This document shows, one piece after another, positions 1 through 9,027 of a stretch of DNA of 64,000 nt. The position numbers and the translations under genes were made by a program. A model generated the notes under the pieces. It saw nothing but the letters and a program-made list of their open reading frames with translations. It had not been told where the DNA came from and ran no database searches. The DNA is from JAFGRU01 sp016934985. Its GTDB lineage: Bacteria; Desulfobacterota; Desulfuromonadia; Desulfuromonadales; JAAYDE01. The DNA lies in NCBI GenBank assembly GCA_963665045.2, contig CAXXJQ010000002.1, positions 248,001 through 312,000 of the forward strand, in the 5' to 3' direction. Each line of letters opens with the position of its first letter. The stretch's first letter is position 1.

Positions 1-1913
1 TGTTCGCGGGATGACCCTTCACCGTAATTCTCCTCGCCGACAACTATCCAGCCCATGCCTCTTTTCTTGTAATCGCGGGCAACAGCATGAGGATCGTCGT
101 AGTTCTGGGTAAATTTGTTGAGTACTTCCCCCTGCCTGTCGATATAGGCGTTGGTGGCGCCAAGAAACAAGTTTTGACTGATATTGTCGAGGTGACCGCG
201 ATATTTGAGCCAGGGACCCGCCATGGAAATATGGTCAGTGGTACATTTTCCCTTGGCTTTAAGCAGAAGGTTGCAGTTGATAAAATCTTCCCCATCCCAG
301 GGGTCGAAAGGGCTGAGCAGCTGAATTCTTTCGCTTTCGGGAAGAATCTTGATTTCCCGCATATCGTTCGGCGTGGAACAAATAACGCCCCCTTTGTCGG
401 GCTCGTAACCGGCCTCGGGAAGTTCCTTGCCTTCCGGCGGATCAAGTTTGACCTTTTCACCTTTGTCATTGACCAGCTCATCGGTGGCGGGGTTGAAATC
501 GAGGCGTCCGGCAATTGCCAGCAGTGTTACCGTCTCGGGGCTGGCGACAAATGCCATGGTCCCGGGGTTGCCATCATTTCGTTTGGCGAAGTTACGGTTG
601 TAGGAAGTGACAATGGAATTTTTCTCGCCCTTTTTAACATCCTTGCGGTTCCACATACCGATACAAGGTCCGCAGGCGTTTGTGAAAACCGTGCCGCCGA
701 ACTCCTGCAGGGCGCCGAGAATGCCGTCGCGTTCGACGGTATCCTTGATACGCATGGAACCGGGATTGATGAGATAGGGACATTGGGCTTTCAAGCCTTT
801 GGCCAGGGCCTGCCTGACCAGGGAGGCACAGCGGTCGAGGTCTTCATAGCTGGCATTGGTGCAGCTGCCCACCAGGGCGGCACTGACCTTCTCCGGGTAA
901 CCTTCCTCAGCAACAGCTTCCTTCATCTTGGAGATGGGCCATGCCTTGTCGGGCGTGAAAGGACCGTTGAGGTGCGGCTCTAGGGTGTCGAGATCGATTT
1001 CAACGACCTGATCATAATATTTTGCCGGATCGGCATAAACCTCGTCATCGGCCCGCAGGGCATCCTTGTGTTGCTCGGCCAGACCGGCAACCTCTTCACG
1101 GCCGGTACATTTCAGGAATTCGTTCATTTTCTGGTCATAGGGGAAGATGGAACAGGTCGCCCCGATCTCGGCACCCATGTTGGAAATAGTCGCCTTGCCG
1201 GTACAGGAGATGGTCTCGGCTCCGGGCCCGAAATACTCGACGATGCAACCGGTAGCACCCTTGACAGTTAGGATGCCGGCCAGCTTGAGGATGACATCCT
1301 TAGGCGCAGCCCAACCTTTGATACTGCCCGTCAGCTTGACGCCGATCACTTTTGGGCATTTCAGTTCCCAGGGCATACCAACCATGACATCGACGGCATC
1401 CGCGCCGCCGACACCGACAGCCACCATGCCAAGACCGCCGGCCTGAGGGGTGTGGGAGTCAGTCCCGACCATCATGCCGCCGGGGAAAGCATATTCTTCG
1501 AGAACCACCTGATGGATGATTCCCGCAGCCGGCCGCCAGAAGTCGATTCCATAACGCCGCCCGACACTCTCCAGAAAGTCATAAACTTCTTTATTTTCTT
1601 TCATTGCCACCATCAAATCGCTCATGGCATCGTTTTCAGCCCGGATAAGATGATCGCAATGGATACTTGCCGGAACAGCAGAACTTTGCCGACCGGAAAT
1701 CATGAACTGAAGGACAGCCATCTGAGCGGTGGCATCCTGCATGGCAACCCGGTCAGGTTTAAGATCCACATAATCGGCTCCCCGCTCAAGCTTCTTGATG
1801 TCTTTCTTCCATACGTGAGCATAGAGGACTTTTTCAGCATAAGTGAGAGGCCTGCCCACCACTTGTCTGGCTTTTTCCTGGCTTGCAGCAAAATCAGAAT
1901 AGAACTTATCCAT
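1..1913 (-). CDS. Aconitate hydratase (aconitase), 3' end cut by window edge
   Basis: Isomerises citrate to isocitrate in the TCA cycle, in the cytoplasm, using a [4Fe-4S] cluster. The frame starts at ATG 1913 (MDKFYSDFAASQEKARQVVG) behind a purine-rich ribosome site (AAGGGGGTAAG) and stays open for about 637 codons to the window start, so roughly the last 110-120 residues are missing from a family of about 755. Family motifs are clear: GTDSHTPQAGG, GSCTNASYEDL and FTNACGPCIGMW supply the cluster cysteines. Near the window edge it reads GEGSSRE, the swivel-domain active-site motif. The overall pattern resembles the mitochondrial-type/AcnA-like branch rather than AcnB. It is monocistronic here, with a long AT-rich upstream region. 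Large open frames on the opposite strand are shadows. Confidence 0.93.
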   Translation of the reverse strand, partial: MDKFYSDFAASQEKARQVVGRPLTYAEKVLYAHVWKKDIKKLERGADYVDLKPDRVAMQDATAQMAVLQFMISGRQSSAVPASIHCDHLIRAENDAMSDLMVAMKENKEVYDFLESVGRRYGIDFWRPAAGIIHQVVLEEYAFPGGMMVGTDSHTPQAGGLGMVAVGVGGADAVDVMVGMPWELKCPKVIGVKLTGSIKGWAAPKDVILKLAGILTVKGATGCIVEYFGPGAETISCTGKATISNMGAEIGATCSIFPYDQKMNEFLKCTGREEVAGLAEQHKDALRADDEVYADPAKYYDQVVEIDLDTLEPHLNGPFTPDKAWPISKMKEAVAEEGYPEKVSAALVGSCTNASYEDLDRCASLVRQALAKGLKAQCPYLINPGSMRIKDTVERDGILGALQEFGGTVFTNACGPCIGMWNRKDVKKGEKNSIVTSYNRNFAKRNDGNPGTMAFVASPETVTLLAIAGRLDFNPATDELVNDKGEKVKLDPPEGKELPEAGYEPDKGGVICSTPNDMREIKILPESERIQLLSPFDPWDGEDFINCNLLLKAKGKCTTDHISMAGPWLKYRGHLDNISQNLFLGATNAYIDRQGEVLNKFTQNYDDPHAVARDYKKRGMGWIVVGEENYGEGSSRE

Positions 1914-2796
1914 GTTCTTACCCCCTTGCGTTTGGTGGTCTGTATTTTAACAATCAAAATATTTACGATAAAGAAAGTTCAAAAAAATATAACACCGTTC
2001 TATTTTACTGTCAAATTATTTATATGCACTTTTTTGTTCTTCACCGTTGACATCAAACATAATCCTTGTTGACCATAAAAACTTGTTCGGCAATCTTCGA
2101 TTTCCGAGTCTCTCAAATCATCTTAACTCCTTGTCGGCAGAGCATTTTTTATCCGCTAAAAAATGGTATTTCCATGCCCGCCTCAAATTAACTTTTTCTT
2201 TCCGGCCCCCCAAAAAAGTCTTGGAAAAAACGGCGAAAATTTGTTTATTTTCATAAAAAAACAGGCATGAGCCCCTTTTGCCTGAAAAGCAGGAATCTCA
2301 ACTGGAGGAATCTTTCACAACACTTCTCCAGGGATTTCGATATAACATTGTTCTGTTTTTTATTAAAATTTAAGACACAACGGGAAGCAGAGAAGGGAGG
2401 CCTGAGGCAGATTATTGAAAATTGGATCGGTTTTTCCCCAAACACGCTAATTTGAAAAAGCCAAGCATAAACAATTAAATATGCATACTGCTGATATGCT
2501 GGCAAACCCCTTTGAGAAGCCCGGGAAATGACTTGTCAATAATCTGCTCATAGCGTCTTCAATATGGCGCCATCGTTTCTCGCCATAATGAAACCCTTCA
2601 TCGGCTGATCTGTTATTTAATTGTCAAAGAACCTGTCCAGCTTTGCAGCGGAATTGACTATCCTTAATTAAATAGCATAACAAATTTTATTCTATGAAAA
2701 ATTTTTTCGAAAAACTTAATTATTAAACCCAAAAACAATGAGTGATTAGACACTATGGAATTGAAAACAGGCAAAACACCGGTTGAATAATTCCCT
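1914..2796. other. AT-rich intergenic region, no gene recognised
   Basis: About 880 bases between the aconitase start and the cysM terminator. It is markedly more AT-rich than the flanking genes. The short open frames here (up to about 84 codons) have no good ribosome site or recognisable protein. The aconitase promoter must lie in the first 100-200 bases. The stretch around 2515-2660 has a slightly different composition and might be a transposon scrap, but I could not identify it. Confidence 0.5.
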
Positions 2797-2834
2797 AAAA
2801 AAAAACAAAAACGCCGGAGAAAACTCTCCGGCGT
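2797..2834 (-). terminator. Rho-independent terminator of cysM
   Basis: A perfect 10-bp stem (ACGCCGGAGA, loop AAAC, TCTCCGGCGT) at 2811-2834 is followed on the minus strand by a T-rich tract (2810 down to 2797). It lies 30 bases past the cysM stop. Confidence 0.9.
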
Positions 2835-2864
2835 TCAAAATCACAGTAAGGAAGTTTGGTTGGA

Positions 2865-3830
2865 TCAGGGCGGACACTCGGCACACACCGAGCGGAACAG
2901 GTTGGTGGAGAGGTAGCGGTCACCTCGATCAGGAAGGAGAACCACAATATTGTCATCCGGTGAAAATTCCATCGCGGCCTGGATAGCCGCAGACACTGCC
3001 GCGCCACTGCTCATGCCGGCAAAGATGCCTTCTTCCAGAGCCAGGCGGTTGGCCATGGAGAACGCCGAACGGTCGTCCACTTCGATAATCCGGTCCAGCC
3101 TGGAAGGCTCGTAAATTTCCGGAACAATCGCCTCATGCATGTTTTTAAGACCTTGGATGGCATGCCCTTCGTGAGGCTCAGCGCCGATGATCTGAATTTT
3201 CGGATTGAATTCCTTGAGGCACCGGCCGACACCCATCAGGGTACCGGTCGTTCCCATGCCGGCCACAAAAGCGGAAATGTTACCACCGGTCTGTTCGATG
3301 ATTTCCGGCCCCGTTGATTCGTAATGACTCAGCCAGTTGGCCGGGTTGGAAAACTGATTGGGCATGAAAAAGCGGTCCGGATTATCGGCCAGAAGACGGT
3401 GAGCCTCTCGAATCGCTCCATCTGTACGCTCATGAGCTGGAGTCAAAACCAGATCTGCACCGTAGGCAAGCAAAACATGGCGCCGTTCTATACTGACACA
3501 CTCAGGTAAAATCAATTTTATGCGATAGCCTTTGCAGGCCGCGACCATGGCCAGGCCGATACCGGTATTTCCTGAAGTGGGTTCAAGAATGGTTTTGGAA
3601 TGATCCAGCAGACCCTTTTCCTCAGCAACCTTGATCATCCAGTAGGCAGGCCGGTCCTTGACCGAGCCTCCAGGATTATTACCTTCAAGTTTGGCAAAAA
3701 TCCTCGCCCCTTTCTGGGGACTGATTCTCGGGAGTTCAACCAGGGGAGTATTGCCAATGGACTCTAACAGGGATGACGCCTTTGGGTTGCCAGCCGAAGC
3801 CGGTTTCAATTCATGAATCTTTTTGTCCAC
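2865..3830 (-). CDS. cysM: Cysteine synthase, CysM-like O-acetylserine sulfhydrylase
   Basis: PLP enzyme that makes L-cysteine from O-acetylserine and a sulfide donor (CysM also accepts thiosulfate). About 321 residues. The PLP lysine is K58 in NNPGGSVKDR, the substrate/phosphate loops are EPTSGNTG and GMGTTGT, and the C-terminal motif is PDRGDRYLST. The EGNNPGGSVKDR and MGTTGT forms and the short length point to CysM rather than CysK. I chose GTG 3830 because GGAGAAG sits 7 bases upstream; a TTG at 3845 in the same frame has no such site. The protein ends with a cysteine-containing tail (VCAECPP). Single gene with its own terminator, divergent from psiE. Confidence 0.9.
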   Translation of the reverse strand: MDKKIHELKPASAGNPKASSLLESIGNTPLVELPRISPQKGARIFAKLEGNNPGGSVKDRPAYWMIKVAEEKGLLDHSKTILEPTSGNTGIGLAMVAACKGYRIKLILPECVSIERRHVLLAYGADLVLTPAHERTDGAIREAHRLLADNPDRFFMPNQFSNPANWLSHYESTGPEIIEQTGGNISAFVAGMGTTGTLMGVGRCLKEFNPKIQIIGAEPHEGHAIQGLKNMHEAIVPEIYEPSRLDRIIEVDDRSAFSMANRLALEEGIFAGMSSGAAVSAAIQAAMEFSPDDNIVVLLPDRGDRYLSTNLFRSVCAECPP

Positions 3831-3969
3831 TTTACTTCTCCGCAAAACAAACTGTTGAAAAACGGCTAAATCCGCAAAAAACTGCTATAGCCAAGTAAAA
3901 ATTCTAACTCAACAAGTCAGGAATGCCAAGGTTTAATTTGGAATTTGCACTCGCACATGCGAGGAGATA

Positions 3970-4057
3970 AAACTCCTTTTTCCTGAAGAGTCGAGAGCCC
4001 GATTCTCGACCTCCAAATCGTCCTTTCTGCTCGGACACCTGGTGAGTCCAGGTTTTT
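3970..4057. promoter_or_regulatory. Hairpin-rich leader between cysM and psiE
   Basis: Two hairpins lie in the 307-base divergent gap: GTCGAGA/TCTCGAC (3990-3996, 4004-4010) and ACCTGG/CCAGGT (4037-4042, 4048-4053). The second runs into five T on the plus strand, so it looks like a small terminator or attenuator about 80 bases before the psiE start. Function is inferred only from structure. Confidence 0.35.
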
Positions 4058-4137
4058 ATGATAATTATTGAATAAACAGGTTCTGAAAAAGTCCATAATT
4101 TATCCCTTTTTAAACCTTCATCGGGGCGTGACCTCTT

Positions 4138-4623
4138 ATGGAAGAATACGAAGTCAAAGACGCGGGAGAATACGATGACGAGCATGGGGGTTTTTCCCTG
4201 GAGCAGAAAGACCCCCTGATCCGCTTCCTCCATCGCGTCATCAAGCAGGCGGTCCGCTTTCTCGCCATCCTGATGGTTTTCGTCATTCTCTGGGGAATCG
4301 GTGATGTCATCTACGTCCTTTATCAGCGCCTGGCCGAACCGCCCTTTCTGCTTCTCAATATCGGCGACATTCTGACCACCTTCGGCTCTTTTCTGGCGGT
4401 CCTCATCGCCATCGAAATTTTCATCAACATCACCCTTTATCTGCGGGATGATGTGATCCACGTCAAGCTGGTAATCGCTACCGCTCTGATGGCCATTGCC
4501 CGGAAAGTGATCGTTTTCGACTACCGGGACCTGGGATACAAATACGTCTGGTCCACCGCTGCACTGGTCCTAGCCCTTGGCATCACTTACTGGCTGATTT
4601 CGCGAAAGCCGAAAACACCCTGA
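4138..4623 (+). CDS. PsiE-like (phosphate-starvation-inducible E family) membrane protein
   Basis: 161-residue inner-membrane protein. It has a charged cytoplasmic N-terminus (about residues 1-35), then about four hydrophobic segments near residues 40-60, 75-100, 112-128 and 138-155. The pattern VRFLAILMVFVILWGIGDVIYVLY, then a conserved IEIFINITLYLRDDVIHVKLVIATALMAIARKVIVFDY-type block, matches the PsiE family. The biochemical role of PsiE is unknown; in E. coli it is induced by phosphate starvation. It stands alone, converges on the ada-like gene with 39 bases between, and is preceded by a possible attenuator hairpin. The longer minus-strand frame overlapping it is a shadow. Confidence 0.75.
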   Translation: MEEYEVKDAGEYDDEHGGFSLEQKDPLIRFLHRVIKQAVRFLAILMVFVILWGIGDVIYVLYQRLAEPPFLLLNIGDILTTFGSFLAVLIAIEIFINITLYLRDDVIHVKLVIATALMAIARKVIVFDYRDLGYKYVWSTAALVLALGITYWLISRKPKTP

Positions 4624-4662
4624 TTTACCCCCCCGTCACAGGAAAGCTGACAGCAACGTTAT

Positions 4663-5520
4663 TCAACTACCCGCCAGAGCTTCTAAAGCAATAAGGGCTT
4701 TCTTGCGTGCGCAACCCCAGCGGTATTGGTGTATAATTCCGGATGTGGCAATAACCCGATGGCAGGGGATCAGATAGGCGATGGGATTGTGTGCAATAGC
4801 GTTGGCCACCGCTCGCACGGCAGGCGGTCGGCCGAGATAAACCGCGATATCCCTGTAACTTAAAATTTCCCCTCTTGGCAGTTTCAAAAGCGCCCGCCAG
4901 ACCTGGATTTGGAAATTCGTTCCCTTCAGCAGAAGATGGAAAGGACGCTCCGAATCAAAAAGTCCAGGGCTGAAAATCCTGGCTGTTAAAGCTCCGGTGC
5001 TTGTCAAATTCTCCCTCAGCACAGCCCGCGGCCAGTTATCCTGAAGAGCTGCGAAAGCTGAGCCCCGATCCTGGTCCTCGACAAAACCAAGATGGCATAT
5101 TCCGCGATGGGTGAGCGCTAAAAGGCACTCGCCGAAAGGGGTGGAATGAAATCCGAACTCAATTCGGAGCCCCTCGCCCATTCTTTTAAATTCGCCGGGG
5201 GTCATGGCCTCGATTGAAACAAAAAGGTCATGAAGCCGGCCCGCACCGGACAATCCCGCATCGAATGATGCATCGAGCAGGCTTCGTGACTCGGCCAGCT
5301 TTTCTTTGGTGTACTTCAGAGTGAGGACTTGAAGAAACTGCGCCGGAGTGACACCCGCCCAACGCTTGAAAAGACGCTGGAAATGGAATTTGCTGAGGTT
5401 TACGGCGGCAGCGATTTCATCCAGGCCCGGCTGTTCCCGGAAATGGGCTTCAAGATAGCGAATCGCCCTTTCGATACGCTGGTAATCCTGCGCTTTCTGT
5501 GAGAAGTCCACCTTTTCCAT
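4663..5520 (-). CDS. AraC-type DNA-binding / O6-methylguanine-DNA methyltransferase fusion (Ada-like)
   Basis: 285-residue fusion. Residues about 15-112 are an AraC helix-turn-helix pair (LDEIAAAVNLSKFHFQRLFKRWAGVTPAQF). Residues about 120-285 are the suicide alkyltransferase with acceptor cysteine C253 in IPCHRV, followed by the characteristic YRWG motif. It removes alkyl groups from O6-alkylguanine and may act as a transcription factor. The E. coli Ada N-terminal zinc domain, which senses methylphosphotriesters, is absent, so activation must differ from Ada. This architecture is common outside enterics. No operon partner; the gene converges with psiE. Confidence 0.88.
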   Translation of the reverse strand: MEKVDFSQKAQDYQRIERAIRYLEAHFREQPGLDEIAAAVNLSKFHFQRLFKRWAGVTPAQFLQVLTLKYTKEKLAESRSLLDASFDAGLSGAGRLHDLFVSIEAMTPGEFKRMGEGLRIEFGFHSTPFGECLLALTHRGICHLGFVEDQDRGSAFAALQDNWPRAVLRENLTSTGALTARIFSPGLFDSERPFHLLLKGTNFQIQVWRALLKLPRGEILSYRDIAVYLGRPPAVRAVANAIAHNPIAYLIPCHRVIATSGIIHQYRWGCARKKALIALEALAGS

Positions 5521-5643
5521 GGGGCTAATTTAACCCTATTATTCCATCCTGACCACCCCAATCTTGCTTTTCAGCAACAAAGCAGGATTCGGACTGGGGG
5601 TTCGGTAAACCAGCGCTCAAAAAAATTGTTCCGACCTTTGGTG

Positions 5644-6735
5644 TCAGGTATTTGCCGATCCGTCGGGCGGTTCAACAACAAGAACGTTTGACGCAAGCTC
5701 TTCCGATACGCGTTGTTCCAAGCCGTCTTCTTTTTTTCGCTGCCTTCGAAGTGCTGATGGTTTGCAACCACCGGGAAGTTTTCCAAGGTTGCAGATCGGT
5801 TCTCCGGGACTGATCGCCGGCAGGCTGGTCATGCCGATTACGACTGCGTTGAACGGAGCACAGAGTGTGCTGTGTTCGATGCCGAGAAGAGTGGTGTTCG
5901 TCGCAAGCGGCTGACCTTCTTCGATAATGTCACCCGGTTTGACGTGAAAGTGCAGAAAGCCGCCTCGCTCGGCACGGATCCATTTTGATTCCTCGATAAT
6001 AATTTGATACTCAGGGCTCTCCACATTGCCGTCGAGCATTTCGAGCTGACGAAGCACGTTTTTTACACCGCGCGTTGCGGTCTCAACAATACCCGGTTCG
6101 ACTTTCCAGATTTCACCACCTTCCATGATGATGGTCGGGCATCCGGCAAGGCAGGCTTCACGACGGAATGCTCCTTTTGGGCCCTTGCTGCTGATAATGA
6201 GCTCTGAACCGAACGACTCAGCGAGCCGGCGAATTTTAGGACTGGTCAAATCGCCGCGCACATTGGGATAGTTCGTGCGGCGGATGGCGGCTGTATGCAG
6301 GTCAATCCCGTAATCACAGCGCGATACAATTTCATCGAAAATAGTACGGGCCATGCGACTGGCAAGACTTCCGTTCGCCGATCCGGGAAACGAACGATTC
6401 AAATCACGGCGGTCAGGGAGATACCGGGAGTGCCGATCGAAAGCGAGAATATTCAACACGGGAACGAGCATGACTGATCCCCGAAGGAGGTTGAAATCAT
6501 GGTCTTGAGCCAATTGGCGAATGACTCCGGTGCCGTTGATTTCATCGCCGTGCAATGCGGCCGTGATGAATACAACCGGTCCGTCGGCCTTTGCACGCCG
6601 GATGTGAATCGGAATCCGTACGGTCATGCTGCTGTAGCTCTCGCTCACATTGAGGTCTACGTTACGTGACTCACCGGCAGGAATTTTTTCACCGAACCAA
6701 TCGTCAATCGGTTTTCGTATGCGGGGCTTAATCAT
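5644..6735 (-). CDS. Succinylglutamate desuccinylase/aspartoacylase-family M14 zinc hydrolase
   Basis: 363 residues. Zinc and catalytic signature HGDE (residues about 62-65) and DLHT (about 145-148) match the M14 deacylase family (AstE/AspA), which cleaves N-acyl amino acids or gamma/alpha-glutamyl-type bonds. A C-terminal beta-barrel-like region (HFHVKPGDIIEEGQPLA) resembles the biotinyl-like domain common in this family. It overlaps the end of rimK by 8 bases and is the last gene of a three-gene operon rimB-rimK-this gene. The context suggests it removes or trims what the RimK-type ligase adds, but the substrate is unknown. The last 60 residues are charged and non-conserved in appearance. 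Confidence 0.82.
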   Translation of the reverse strand: MIKPRIRKPIDDWFGEKIPAGESRNVDLNVSESYSSMTVRIPIHIRRAKADGPVVFITAALHGDEINGTGVIRQLAQDHDFNLLRGSVMLVPVLNILAFDRHSRYLPDRRDLNRSFPGSANGSLASRMARTIFDEIVSRCDYGIDLHTAAIRRTNYPNVRGDLTSPKIRRLAESFGSELIISSKGPKGAFRREACLAGCPTIIMEGGEIWKVEPGIVETATRGVKNVLRQLEMLDGNVESPEYQIIIEESKWIRAERGGFLHFHVKPGDIIEEGQPLATNTTLLGIEHSTLCAPFNAVVIGMTSLPAISPGEPICNLGKLPGGCKPSALRRQRKKEDGLEQRVSEELASNVLVVEPPDGSANT

Positions 6736-7993
6736 GGTTACCGTCGTCGTCTTGTTTTGACTTCATAGCGGAGTCATCAGCTTCGGAATCTCTGATAACT
6801 TCGGTTGCCACCGGCAATTCGGGAAGGTCATGTACCTTCGGACGTCTCTTGCGGCGGACCTTTCCGGGAATCAGATCGCGCATCAATTCCAGCCGCCCGA
6901 AGCAAAGCAGCCGATCACCGGCTTCAAGCTGTCGGCTGGACCGGGGATTTGGAATAACCGTCGTCCCGCGATAAAGGGTCAGCGCGATGATGTCTTTTTC
7001 ACGCAATCCGGATTCGTTGATCGATTTGCCGACGTACTCCGAGCCTTCGGGGATGAAAATCTCGGCGACTCCATAGCCACGGCTCACCGTCAGCCGCTGG
7101 CGAAGGTCGATCTCGGGGAAATTCACTTGAGCGGCAATATAGTCGATAATCGAACCAGCGATGTCAAGTTGCGTGCACCCTTCAATACCTTCCAATCCGG
7201 GTGATGAATTTACTTCCATTATTTGTGGCCCGTCTTTGGCCTCCAGCAAGTCAACACCGGCAACCCGAAGACCCATGATTTGAGCGGCTCGCACGGCAGT
7301 TTCACAATAGGTTGCGTCCAGGGTCACCGGCTCGGTACGGCCACCCCGGTGAACATTGCTGCGAAATTCCTGGCCCTGGGCAACTCGACGCATGGCGCCG
7401 ACTACCTGGTCGCCGACAACAAAAGCCCGGATATCGCGTCCTTTGCTCTCGGCGACAAATTTCTGGACCAATACGTTCTGCTTCTGACTTTGCAGCAACT
7501 CGATGATGGCCTCAGCGGAGGCTACCGATTCGGCCAGAAGCACGCCGATCCCCTGGGTACCTTCCAGCAGCTTGATGACAACAGGTGCTCCACCCACCCT
7601 CTCGATCGCCGGCAGCACATCTCTCTTGTCGCGAACAAAAGTCGTTTGCGGAATGCCGATATTGTGGCGGCTGAGAATCTGCAAGCTGCGAAGCTTGTCC
7701 CGTGAATTGGTGATACTTGCCGCTGTATTCGCGCAGTAGACATCCATCTGTTCAAATTGTCTCACGACCGCCGTACCGAAGTAGGTGATCGACGCACCAA
7801 TCCGCGGCAGAACGGCGTCATAAACAGAGAGCTGTTTCTGGCGATAGTAAAGCTCCGGCTCGCCCTGCTCGAGATCAATCGCGAACTTGAGCGTATTGAG
7901 AACCTTAACTTCGTGGCCGCGATGCTCGGCAGCTTCGCGAAGTCGTCGCGTGCTGTAACATTTCGGGCTGCATGAGAGAATTGCCAGTTTCAA
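6728..7993 (-). CDS. rimK: RimK-type ATP-grasp glutamate ligase fused to a TrkA-C (RCK_C) domain
   Basis: About 421 residues. Residues about 1-295 are a RimK-type alpha-L-glutamate ligase: N-terminal RimK domain (LKLAILSCSPKCYSTRRL), ATP-grasp core (VVIKLLEGTQGIGVLLAES, VAGVDLLE, MEVNSSPGLEGIE). Residues about 305-385 form an RCK_C/TrkA-C domain (VAEIFIPEGSEYVGKSINE ... LEAGDRLLCFGRLE), a ligand-sensing fold usually found in ion channels. RimK ligates glutamate to protein C-termini such as ribosomal S6; here the target is unknown. I prefer TTG 7993, because AGGAGG lies 6 bases upstream and it gives the typical RimK N-terminus; an upstream ATG at 8011 lacks a site. Sandwiched between rimB and the M14 hydrolase. 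Confidence 0.87.
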   Translation of the reverse strand: MKLAILSCSPKCYSTRRLREAAEHRGHEVKVLNTLKFAIDLEQGEPELYYRQKQLSVYDAVLPRIGASITYFGTAVVRQFEQMDVYCANTAASITNSRDKLRSLQILSRHNIGIPQTTFVRDKRDVLPAIERVGGAPVVIKLLEGTQGIGVLLAESVASAEAIIELLQSQKQNVLVQKFVAESKGRDIRAFVVGDQVVGAMRRVAQGQEFRSNVHRGGRTEPVTLDATYCETAVRAAQIMGLRVAGVDLLEAKDGPQIMEVNSSPGLEGIEGCTQLDIAGSIIDYIAAQVNFPEIDLRQRLTVSRGYGVAEIFIPEGSEYVGKSINESGLREKDIIALTLYRGTTVIPNPRSSRQLEAGDRLLCFGRLELMRDLIPGKVRRKRRPKVHDLPELPVATEVIRDSEADDSAMKSKQDDDGNHD

Positions 7994-8019
7994 AGGGGTT
8001 CCTCCTGTCATAATTTCAG

Positions 8020-8502
8020 TTACAATTTATCCGTTTCGGATTTTGTTTTTTTTCGGTTTGGCCTGCCCCCATAGTAGGATTTCCCTGCATCGACAAGAAA
8101 CCGCCGCCGGAATGCCTCGCGCCCGAGAAGCATCCGGAAGCCCATTTCGTCACGACTGGCAAGAGTCAATTCAACCGGCCAGGTGATGCCAAGCAACTCT
8201 ATATTTGTGACAATCACGGGTCGAAGTGTGACCGTCCCGCTGGAACTTCGAACGGGCCTGAAGTCAAAAATCTCCACCTCAACCGCCACGGCCTTGATGA
8301 TCTTGCGCTGGACAGGGTGAATTTCAAAGCGCACCCACTTTACGCCATCCCGGTCAAATACGTGCAGATTAAATGCGTGCAACGAAGATGATCGAGCCCC
8401 GGTATCGACTTTGACTTTGATAGTCTTGATCCCCAAGTCCGGAAGCCCTACCCACTCCCGCCACCCTATAACGGGCAGCCCGGATGCTTTATGGTTCACC
8501 AT
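8020..8502 (-). CDS. RimB-like retropepsin-fold protein (ATP-dependent zinc protease family)
   Basis: 160 residues. The motif VKVDTGARSSSLHAF (residues about 30-44) is the aspartic-protease-like DTGA signature of the RimB / putative ATP-dependent zinc protease family, and LLGREAF near residue 130 is its second signature. In several bacteria this protein is encoded next to RimK and cleaves or regulates glutamylated products; that is family knowledge, not seen here. It is the first gene of the operon, 26 bases before the rimK start. Its stop region is AT-rich but shows no terminator, consistent with co-transcription. Confidence 0.82.
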   Translation of the reverse strand: MVNHKASGLPVIGWREWVGLPDLGIKTIKVKVDTGARSSSLHAFNLHVFDRDGVKWVRFEIHPVQRKIIKAVAVEVEIFDFRPVRSSSGTVTLRPVIVTNIELLGITWPVELTLASRDEMGFRMLLGREAFRRRFLVDAGKSYYGGRPNRKKTKSETDKL

Positions 8503-8564
8503 CTCATTTTCACTCTCAATATGTTGCTTCTCAATTCGTAATTATCAGCTTATCGGCATAAAGC

Positions 8565-8705
8565 CTCGCATCGCCCATTCCAAGGGCCTTATGAACCCAT
8601 CCATGGGGCTTAACTACCGTCAATCCGGGCGGCAGATGCCCTTTCCATGGCCGGTACGAGTCCTTGTGCTGAATAGTAACCACAATTCTTCTATTACGGT
8701 CGATG
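8565..8705 (+). repeat. Dispersed intergenic repeat R1, copy 1
   Basis: Inside the 525-base gap 8503-9027, which holds no convincing gene. Its core at 8581-8615 (starting CAAGGGCCTTATGAACCC) matches the reverse complement of 10375-10408 except for one base of length difference. Weaker similarity continues to a TGCTGAA-CAG-CCACAA-type block near 8670-8695. The rest of the gap shows nothing recognisable. Confidence 0.7.
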
Positions 8706-9027
8706 AAAAACTACATCCGTTCTCAAATAAACGGCATGACTTGCTAATTAAAGATCAATTGTTAAAAGACTTTACCCGACTTTTACTTTCCGTCAAGGGT
8801 TAGGGTATCTCCACGCTCCGGTTAGAGTTGAATGCAGTCAATTTTCCTCTGACAAGTTTTTACAAATTGTATGGACCGATCGAAATCAGGCGGGCTGGTC
8901 GGATTATTACAGCCCCTGCCAAATAAAGAAGAAAGCAGGCCGAAAATCATTCGCAAAATTATAGCTTTTGCAATGACGATAAAATTCAACCGGGATTATT
9001 CCAGATGATTTAATTCTTGGGCAGGTC

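Noticed and set aside
87..983. 298-codon plus-strand frame at the window start, and others at 1068-2072
   Set aside because: They lie opposite the aconitase gene, whose minus-strand translation carries all family motifs; the plus frames show no domain.
2515..2660. Possible insertion-sequence remnant between aconitase and cysM
   Set aside because: The fragment looks vaguely transposon-like, but I could find neither inverted ends nor a transposase motif.
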